Translations under genes and position numbers: made by a program | The notes under the pieces: model-generated | Seen by the model: the letters and a program-made list of their open reading frames with translations, nothing else | What the model was told of the DNA's origin: nothing | The model's database searches: none | Source of the DNA: Oscillospiraceae bacterium | Lineage (GTDB): Bacteria > Bacillota > Clostridia > Oscillospirales > Ruminococcaceae | Length of the DNA stretch: 16,260 nt | Reading direction: 5' to 3' | NCBI GenBank assembly: GCA_009782665.1 | Contig: WRIP01000012.1 | Span: forward strand, 1 to 16,260 | Shown here: one piece after another, positions 8,054 through 13,535 of the stretch | How positions within the stretch are numbered: the first letter of the stretch is position 1 | Layout: the number at the start of each line of letters is the position of its first letter

Positions 8054-9331
8054 ATGAGTAAACAAAAAAAAGACATAGGTACCCGGAACTACTGGGCAAT
8101 GACATTTGAAGGTTCCACCTTCATAGGTGGCATTGCGGTCATGTCAACTGCCGGTTCGGTTGCACTTTTCATAAACCTGATGACCGGTTCTAAAACACTA
8201 GTCGGACTGGCAGTGACCATTCAATCGTTATTGCAATTAATTGGACAACTCATCGTTGCGCCATATGTTCGTTCTATCCGTAACCTTCCTAAGTATCTTA
8301 CCAAAATCGTACTTGCACAAAGGGTATTACCCATACTCATTTCTATACCATTGTTTATCGGTGTCTCGAACCACTGGTCGGTGACCATATACTTCATCTT
8401 GATTTCCATCTTTTGGTTTTTTGACGGTTTGGTTATGTTACCATGGAGTGAGTTTTGCGCTAGAGCTATTCAAGCGGAGAAAAGAGGACAGATGATGGGT
8501 TTGCAGATTACGGTCGGAGGAATCGTTTCCCTTTTAACCGGACTGCTGCTCACCTGGTTACTCGCAACTCCAGTCTTAACTGATAATCATCGTTTTGCTT
8601 TCGTCTTCCTACTCGCAGGTATTGTGTTCAGCAGTTCCGCTATATTTCTTCCGATGTTCAGGGATCCAGCGCCTATTAAGAATCCTCAAAAAGAACCGAT
8701 GGGTGTCTACTACAAACGTGTCCCAACAGTTGTGAAGAACAGCAAGTCATTGCAAGGGGTTTTGTTTGCCAGAATCCCCGCATACTTTGCCTTCTCGAGT
8801 GCTACCTTTATCGTGGTATTCGGAGTCTCTGCTCTGAGTCTGAGCAGTATACAAACATCCTGGTTGGTTTATGCCAACATCGTTGGCAATCTCATTGGTG
8901 GAGTGTTACTAGGAGAGATTAGTCGCCGGTTAGGCAGTAAAGCCATAATTCTTCTCTGTAACCTCGGTGTCATAATCGCGCTGGGAATGGCTATTTCATT
9001 GGCACTCTTCCCTACTTTAGGATATGCATGGCTATTTGCCACCTGTGCCTTAGCGAGTATGATGCAATCAAATTGGTTGGGATACCACACATACTTTCTG
9101 GATATCTCCCCTGCTCATGAACGTTCGGTGTTTCAGGTTGTGGGTAATAGTATCGGTATTCCCTTCAGTTTAGTGGGATATCTCATTGGAGCCATCGTAG
9201 ACAGGTGGGGGTTTGTTTCCGCCTTTGCACTTGGTGTTACTGCCGGAGTATTAGCAGTGATACTGGGAACGAGATTACAGTCAAAACGTGCGATTCAAGC
9301 ATTTATCGAGCAGCAGCAACAGGAAACTTAG
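8054..9331 (+). CDS. MFS transporter, first gene of a cyclase/dehydrogenase operon
   Basis: This 425-residue inner-membrane transporter has about twelve hydrophobic segments. Motif A-like loops appear in both halves; the second reads LGEISRRLGSKAI after a GNLIGG helix. The N-terminal 13 residues are polar and charged, ending in the aromatic NYWAM. A hydrophilic loop of about 40 residues (RDPAPIKNPQKEPMG onward) divides the halves. GGAG at 8045-8048 precedes the ATG. The cyclase-family gene starts 58 bases after its stop and a dehydrogenase follows, so it probably imports or exports the compound they act on. No membership of a substrate-defined MFS subfamily was recognised. Confidence 0.85.
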   Translation: MSKQKKDIGTRNYWAMTFEGSTFIGGIAVMSTAGSVALFINLMTGSKTLVGLAVTIQSLLQLIGQLIVAPYVRSIRNLPKYLTKIVLAQRVLPILISIPLFIGVSNHWSVTIYFILISIFWFFDGLVMLPWSEFCARAIQAEKRGQMMGLQITVGGIVSLLTGLLLTWLLATPVLTDNHRFAFVFLLAGIVFSSSAIFLPMFRDPAPIKNPQKEPMGVYYKRVPTVVKNSKSLQGVLFARIPAYFAFSSATFIVVFGVSALSLSSIQTSWLVYANIVGNLIGGVLLGEISRRLGSKAIILLCNLGVIIALGMAISLALFPTLGYAWLFATCALASMMQSNWLGYHTYFLDISPAHERSVFQVVGNSIGIPFSLVGYLIGAIVDRWGFVSAFALGVTAGVLAVILGTRLQSKRAIQAFIEQQQQET

Positions 9332-9376
9332 TGTTGCTACTTTGTCTGTGTTCGTATAGATGAGTTTAGTCAATAT

Positions 9377-9385
9377 AAAGGAGGG
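9377..9385 (+). promoter_or_regulatory. Ribosome binding site that fixes the cyclase start
   Basis: AAAGGAGGG lies 4 bases before the ATG at 9390. An earlier in-frame ATG at 9360 has no such site and would add ten residues with no family resemblance, so 9390 is the likely start. Confidence 0.8.
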
Positions 9386-9389
9386 AAAA

Positions 9390-10328
9390 ATGGATAAATC
9401 AATCATATCCACTGAGGAGTTTAACCGACTCTATGAGTCGTTAAAGAATTGGTCAAAATGGGGTGAGGATGATCAATTAGGTACCCTAAACTACATTACT
9501 CCACAGCTAGTGGTAGAAGCAACCAGGTTAGTCAAAACCGGACGATGCGTCTCTATGGCAATACCCATCGACAAGGTGGCTGGTCCGGATAATGCTCATC
9601 CTGCCATACACTACATGTCACTGACCCATGATATTGATGTCGATTCAAAGAACCAGGGAATAGCAACCGATTTCTTAGGGATGCAGTTTCACGGAGATTG
9701 TCACACCCATATGGATTCATTATGCCACATCTCATATCACGGTAAGCTATATAACGGGGTTGACGCATCGTTGGTCGATACTTCAGGTGCTCACACTCTC
9801 GATGTCACTGCATATTCCAGTGGTATTATCTCAAGAGGTGTGGTAATCGATGTTCCGCGTTATCGTGGAGTAAAATGGCTGGAACCGGGTGAAGCGGTAA
9901 CTGCTGAGGAGATAATTGCCATTGAAGAGTTCGAGAATGTAAAGCTCGGTCAGGGTGATATCATGTTGTTCCGAACCGGGCAAAATCTGCGTAGAAATGA
10001 ATTAGGTCCCTGGAATGTCGGACCAGAAGGAGAAGGACGTGCCGGGCTTGATCCCTACTGTATGGAGCTGCTTCATTCGCGAAAGATTGCTGCGTTCCTA
10101 CCAGAAGGTGACGGAGAAACAATTCCAGCTCAAGTCGAAGGATTGAGAAGCCCTATTCACGTACTACAGATAACCGCTATGGGTCTGTTCTGTGCCGATA
10201 GTCTACAACTAGATGAGGTAGCTGAGGTATGTAGTGAACTGAATCGTTACGAGTGCATGGTCGCTATAGCACCGCTGAGATTACCCGGAGGTACAGGTTG
10301 TCCCTTTAATCCCATTGCAGTGTTTTAA
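9390..10328 (+). CDS. Cyclase-family metal-dependent hydrolase (kynurenine formamidase / isatin hydrolase fold)
   Basis: This 312-residue protein belongs to the putative cyclase family (PF04199), metal-dependent amide or lactam hydrolases and cyclases that include KynB formamidase and isatin hydrolase. The metal-site signature HGDCHTHMDSLCH runs from residue 101 to 113, with His101, His105, His107, Asp109 and His113 in family spacing. The N-terminal WGEDDQLGTLNYI is typical of the long (about 300-residue) branch, whose substrates are largely unknown. The C-terminal part (FLPEGDGETIPAQ and PIHVLQITAMGLF) is complete. It sits between an MFS transporter and an SDR dehydrogenase, 34 bases before the latter, so the three probably handle one small molecule. 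No other kynurenine or tryptophan gene is nearby, so a role in that pathway is not supported. Confidence 0.88.
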   Translation: MDKSIISTEEFNRLYESLKNWSKWGEDDQLGTLNYITPQLVVEATRLVKTGRCVSMAIPIDKVAGPDNAHPAIHYMSLTHDIDVDSKNQGIATDFLGMQFHGDCHTHMDSLCHISYHGKLYNGVDASLVDTSGAHTLDVTAYSSGIISRGVVIDVPRYRGVKWLEPGEAVTAEEIIAIEEFENVKLGQGDIMLFRTGQNLRRNELGPWNVGPEGEGRAGLDPYCMELLHSRKIAAFLPEGDGETIPAQVEGLRSPIHVLQITAMGLFCADSLQLDEVAEVCSELNRYECMVAIAPLRLPGGTGCPFNPIAVF

Positions 10329-10362
10329 CAAAATATCAATATAAATAGATAGGAGAGTAATT

Positions 10363-11154
10363 ATGGAGAGCAACAGATTTGAAGGAAAAGTAGCATTAGT
10401 TACCGGCACGACATCCGGAATCGGTCAGGCGACTGCCGTAAGGCTTGCGGCTGAAGGTGCAATTGTCGCCTTTAACCATCTTCCGGAGCTGAGTTCCGAT
10501 GAAACGATGCAGTTGATCAAGGATGTCGGTGGACAGGGATTCCCGATAGCTGCAGATGTGGGATATCCCGATCAGGTTATGCGGATGATCGAGCTTACCG
10601 CTGAGAAAGGCGGAAGGCTAGACTATATCGTCAGCAATGCCGGTATCAACCCCAAACTGAGGTGGGATGAGACTACCCTGGATATCTATGACCGTCTAAT
10701 GGATGTCAATCTAAAAGGTACCTGGGTGTTATGCTCGGAAGGTGCAAAACAGATGATAAAGGAAGGTCATCCAGGTTCCATTGTCACGATATCATCGATA
10801 TCCGCACATGTCGGAGCGGTTGACCAAACCGTCTACTGTGCCACCAAAGCCGGTGTTTTGATGCTTACAAAAGCACTTGCATTAGTACTAGGAGAGCATG
10901 GTATTCGCATTAATAGTATACTGCCCGGCTCCATCTATACCGGTATGAGTCGCAGTCATCCCGGTACAGCAGCCAGAAAATTTGCAGAACAAAAAAGCCC
11001 ACTCGGAAGAATGGGTAGTTCAGAAGAGATTGCCTCAGCCGTATCCTTCCTGCTCAGTGAAGATGCTAGCTATATTACCAGTGCTGAGCTGTTAATTGAT
11101 GGCGGAATGGTTGCTAATGCTGAGTTCAATCCCGACGAGTTCGAAGATATATAG
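10363..11154 (+). CDS. Short-chain dehydrogenase/reductase (classical SDR)
   Basis: This 263-residue cytoplasmic NAD(P)-dependent oxidoreductase has the full classical SDR set. The dinucleotide-binding TGTTSGIG is at residues 14-21, NAG at 92-94, the catalytic Ser145, Tyr158 and Lys162 in SISAHVGAVDQTVYCATK, and the PGS motif at 188-190. Asn116 in DVNLKG completes the tetrad. Residues 36-40 after strand 2 (AFNHL) have no acidic residue at the usual NAD-selecting position, so NADP may be preferred; this is a weak inference. An AGGAGAG precedes the ATG. The C-terminus after the usual IDGG extends by about 16 acidic residues (FNPDEFEDI). It is the last gene of the MFS-cyclase-SDR run, ending 47 bases from the converging methyltransferase. 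The substrate is unknown. Confidence 0.92.
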   Translation: MESNRFEGKVALVTGTTSGIGQATAVRLAAEGAIVAFNHLPELSSDETMQLIKDVGGQGFPIAADVGYPDQVMRMIELTAEKGGRLDYIVSNAGINPKLRWDETTLDIYDRLMDVNLKGTWVLCSEGAKQMIKEGHPGSIVTISSISAHVGAVDQTVYCATKAGVLMLTKALALVLGEHGIRINSILPGSIYTGMSRSHPGTAARKFAEQKSPLGRMGSSEEIASAVSFLLSEDASYITSAELLIDGGMVANAEFNPDEFEDI

Positions 11155-11201
11155 GGAAAGAGATAGACAGAAAAATGTGGTACTGTTGACTTACTAAACT
11201 G

Positions 11202-12431
11202 TCAGATAACCTGAAAGATATAGAATTTCAGATAGTTTGTCTCCGGTACATTCCAAAGAATAGGGTGATCCGGAGCCTGTTGTCTGGCTTCTATCTGTCT
11301 AAGTGACACCGATACGTCTGTTGCAGCTTGGCGCAACAGCGCGCGAAAATGCGTATCGGTAACAAAATGGGAACACGAGCACGTCGCTAAATACCCTCCA
11401 CGAGGCAGGATTCTCATTGCCATCTGGTTGATCTGTCTATATCCTCCGATTGCATTTTTTATGCGGCTTGAGCTTTTAGTGAAAGCTGGAGGATCTAGAA
11501 TAATGAGGTCATAGGGGTGGGATGAGCTTCTACTCAATTCGGTGAGAAACTCAAATACATCAGCATTAACATAGGTCATGTTACGCTGAAGGTTATTCAG
11601 TTTGGCATTTTCCTGCACTAAGTTTATAGCAGCTTTCGAAACATCTACAGCGGTTACGGAGGCTGCTCCTGCTTGTGCAGCATTCAATGCAAATGAACCG
11701 GTATGACAAAAACAATCGAGTACATTCCGATCTTTAGATATCTTAGCGACTGCCAAGCGATTATATTTCTGATCTAGATAATACCCAGTTTTTTGACCGT
11801 TAATATAGTCTATTTGAAAGCGTATTCCGTTTTCAGTAATGATTATTTTGCCGTTTGAATCAGTTTTTAGGTTGTCTGCTTCATAGAAGCCGGTATATTG
11901 CTGCATACCTTCTCGTTCACGCACAGGAAGGTCATTGCGTTCATACACCGTATCTATGCTCTCCCCCATTTCAGCAAGTAATACCAGAAGTATTTCAATC
12001 AACATAGGCTTTATGAGATCGGTACCAAGACAAAGAGATTGAATCACTAAAACACTATCATAGCGATCGACCGTAATACCGGGAATCCCATCCGCTTCAC
12101 CAAAGATTAATCGGCAACAGTTAAACTCATTCGGCATTACGGTTCTGCGATAGTTTAACGCATAACGAATCCTGCGTTCATAGAACGCTCGGTCGAAACT
12201 GTCATTTGTATTAGTTGAGACAACTCTAACGAGTATCTTCGAGTTATCGTTAATAAATCCGGTTCCGAGATACTTATCTTTTGATGAAAGTACATCAACC
12301 AACTGACCGTTTTCATAAGTACCATCAATAGCTGTGACTTCATCCTGAAAAACCCAAGGATGACCGTTCCTCAGGCTTTTTTCAACTTTGGGTGTGACAT
12401 ATATCTTTGTGTAGTTTCTATCTGCTGGCAT
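11202..12431 (-). CDS. rlmI: Class I SAM-dependent rRNA (cytosine-C5) methyltransferase, RlmI family
   Basis: It likely methylates C5 of a cytosine in 23S rRNA (position 1962 in E. coli for RlmI). Domains in order are an N-terminal PUA-type RNA-binding domain (about residues 8-75, with the family opening EKSLRNGHPWVF), an EEHEE-type central part, and a Rossmann methyltransferase domain from about 210. Motif I is LDCFCHTGSFAL (238-249), motif IV DPPAF (313-317), and the catalytic cysteine region is CSCSH (351-355). The 409-residue length is close to E. coli RlmI (396). The start has no strong ribosome binding site, but the N-terminus aligns with the PUA domain. The target base is inferred from family, not seen. 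It lies 147 bases downstream of the SIMPL gene on the same strand and may have its own promoter. Confidence 0.88.
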   Translation of the reverse strand: MPADRNYTKIYVTPKVEKSLRNGHPWVFQDEVTAIDGTYENGQLVDVLSSKDKYLGTGFINDNSKILVRVVSTNTNDSFDRAFYERRIRYALNYRRTVMPNEFNCCRLIFGEADGIPGITVDRYDSVLVIQSLCLGTDLIKPMLIEILLVLLAEMGESIDTVYERNDLPVREREGMQQYTGFYEADNLKTDSNGKIIITENGIRFQIDYINGQKTGYYLDQKYNRLAVAKISKDRNVLDCFCHTGSFALNAAQAGAASVTAVDVSKAAINLVQENAKLNNLQRNMTYVNADVFEFLTELSRSSSHPYDLIILDPPAFTKSSSRIKNAIGGYRQINQMAMRILPRGGYLATCSCSHFVTDTHFRALLRQAATDVSVSLRQIEARQQAPDHPILWNVPETNYLKFYIFQVI

Positions 12432-12487
12432 CTTATATTGTTACCAATTGAGTGATGATTTAATAATTTGGACTTCCTATATGACTC

Positions 12488-12496
12488 ATTGTATCA
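12488..12496 (-). promoter_or_regulatory. Possible extended -10 promoter element for the rlmI gene
   Basis: On the minus strand this reads TGATACAAT, an extended -10 form (TG, one base, TACAAT). Transcription would begin about 50 bases before the methyltransferase ATG at 12431. No matching -35 was found, as is common for extended -10 promoters, so chance is possible. Confidence 0.35.
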
Positions 12497-12578
12497 TTTA
12501 TATCAAACAGATGAGTTCATGAGATATCTTCGACTTCAGAACTATTTGTGTGCATTATCAAAGGAGACTTTCTTACTT

Positions 12579-13322
12579 TTAGTCTTGAGTCAATTCGAAG
12601 GTTATATGAACAGTTGCTTGTATCTGAGTAGTCCCTGTCATTACTGTGCCGCCTTTGGCAGTAGAGTCATAGAAACGAAGCGGAGCGGTAGTATAATCGA
12701 ACGTATCGTCGATGAGTACAATCTTACCGAGAGTCAACCCCATTTCATCTGCTATGATTTGAGCTTTTTGTTTAGCTTCAGCTATTGCACGTCCCATTGC
12801 AACTTCATATGCAGTCTCATTCTCGCTTGCTTCAAATGAATACCAACTTGAAGAGTAGTTATCGATTCTGCTGAGTTCATCCAGTAGTTTTCCAAGATTA
12901 TCTATATCTCTTATGTTTATGTTTAAACTACTGTTGGAGTTAAAACTACCATAATATGTATCATAATATACTGATATACCAGTACTCTGTATGTCACTTG
13001 CTGAGACGCCATTACTTAGAAAAACTTGAATGGCCTCTTCCACACTGTTATTCACAGTATCCATTGCATTAATCGCAGATGACTCATAATCACAATAAAA
13101 ACTTAAAGATAATTTGGCTAAGTCTGGGATAACACCCTCATAACTGGTTGCTGATGCAGTCAGTGTTCCTGGGATTAATGGATCAGATTCAACCGACGAA
13201 ACTGAAGTATCATTTTGAGCAATGTCCTTGGAAAAATATATGGCAGCTGCTATTAGAGCTCCGGAAATTATGATTGATATAAATAGTAAAATTGCAATTA
13301 AGTTGATTGATTTTTTATTCAT
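12579..13322 (-). CDS. Membrane-anchored SIMPL-domain (DUF541) protein
   Basis: The 247-residue product starts with a short basic segment (MNKKS) and one hydrophobic helix (about residues 6-28), then a Ser/Thr-rich stretch, then a SIMPL/DUF541 domain from about residue 50 to the end. Family signs are the opening TASATSYEGVIPDLAKLSLS, VSASDIQSTGISVY, and GRAIAEAKQKAQIIADEMGL with the Lys/Ala-rich helix, followed by LGKIVLIDD. The helix is probably a signal-anchor, placing the domain outside the cell membrane. The biochemical role of SIMPL proteins is poorly defined; some affect stress resistance or envelope function. A GGAGG 7 bases upstream fixes the start at 13322 instead of a GGAGG-lacking ATG 33 bases earlier. 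It is the last gene with typical chromosomal composition before the AT-rich region. Confidence 0.85.
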   Translation of the reverse strand: MNKKSINLIAILLFISIIISGALIAAAIYFSKDIAQNDTSVSSVESDPLIPGTLTASATSYEGVIPDLAKLSLSFYCDYESSAINAMDTVNNSVEEAIQVFLSNGVSASDIQSTGISVYYDTYYGSFNSNSSLNINIRDIDNLGKLLDELSRIDNYSSSWYSFEASENETAYEVAMGRAIAEAKQKAQIIADEMGLTLGKIVLIDDTFDYTTAPLRFYDSTAKGGTVMTGTTQIQATVHITFELTQD

Positions 13323-13329
13323 TTTAGTG

Positions 13330-13334
13330 CCTCC
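13330..13334 (-). promoter_or_regulatory. Ribosome binding site that fixes the SIMPL gene start
   Basis: GGAGG on the minus strand, seven bases before the ATG at 13322. The in-frame start at 13355 lies upstream of this site and almost at the predicted transcription start, so it is unlikely to be used. Confidence 0.8.
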
Positions 13335-13362
13335 GTGTGTCTTTGAATAAATCATTGAAGCA

Positions 13363-13391
13363 AGTATATCTAAATCTATATGAAATGTCTA
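13363..13391 (-). promoter_or_regulatory. SigA-type promoter of the SIMPL gene
   Basis: On the minus strand TAGACA (13386-13391), a 17-base spacer and TATACT (13363-13368) form a good -35/-10 pair. Transcription would start near 13356, about 34 bases before the ATG. The transition to the AT-rich region lies just upstream of it. Confidence 0.6.
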
Positions 13392-13535
13392 ATATTTGGG
13401 AGTGTCAGATAATTTAAATTAAACCATTTATTCATTTGGTTGGTGATCCCCACCTCTAAGCAAAGCTTTTTTGATGTGAATACCAATAATTTAGCGTGGG
13501 TTAATAACGAGACTTGTACTTTCTTAGAAGAGTGA
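13392..13535 (+). other. Junction region upstream of the giant reading frame, possibly decayed coding sequence
   Basis: No gene start or promoter could be supported here. In the plus-strand frame of the giant reading frame, codons run open from 13413 up to a single TGA at 13533-13535, then continue without a break to the right edge. Before 13413 there is another stop (TAA, 13410-13412). The 40 open codons may be the remains of an upstream part of the same protein, or chance. This is probably where ordinary chromosome gives way to inserted DNA. Confidence 0.4.

Noticed and set aside
6740..9331. The two divergent MFS genes as a recent duplication
   Set aside because: The two proteins differ in length, loops and conserved stretches; they share only general superfamily features.
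12468..12839. Plus-strand frame of 123 codons overlapping the end of the SIMPL gene
   Set aside because: It starts with TTG without a ribosome binding site, and most of it is antisense to the well-supported SIMPL domain. Its translation has no recognisable features.
13458..13474. Small hairpin AAGC-AAA-GCTT followed by Ts, as a terminator
   Set aside because: The four-base stem is too weak and could easily be chance in AT-rich DNA.
13533..13535. TGA read as tryptophan (alternative genetic code)
   Set aside because: All other genes end normally and the giant frame uses TGG for Trp with no other in-frame TGA, so recoding is not supported by one site.
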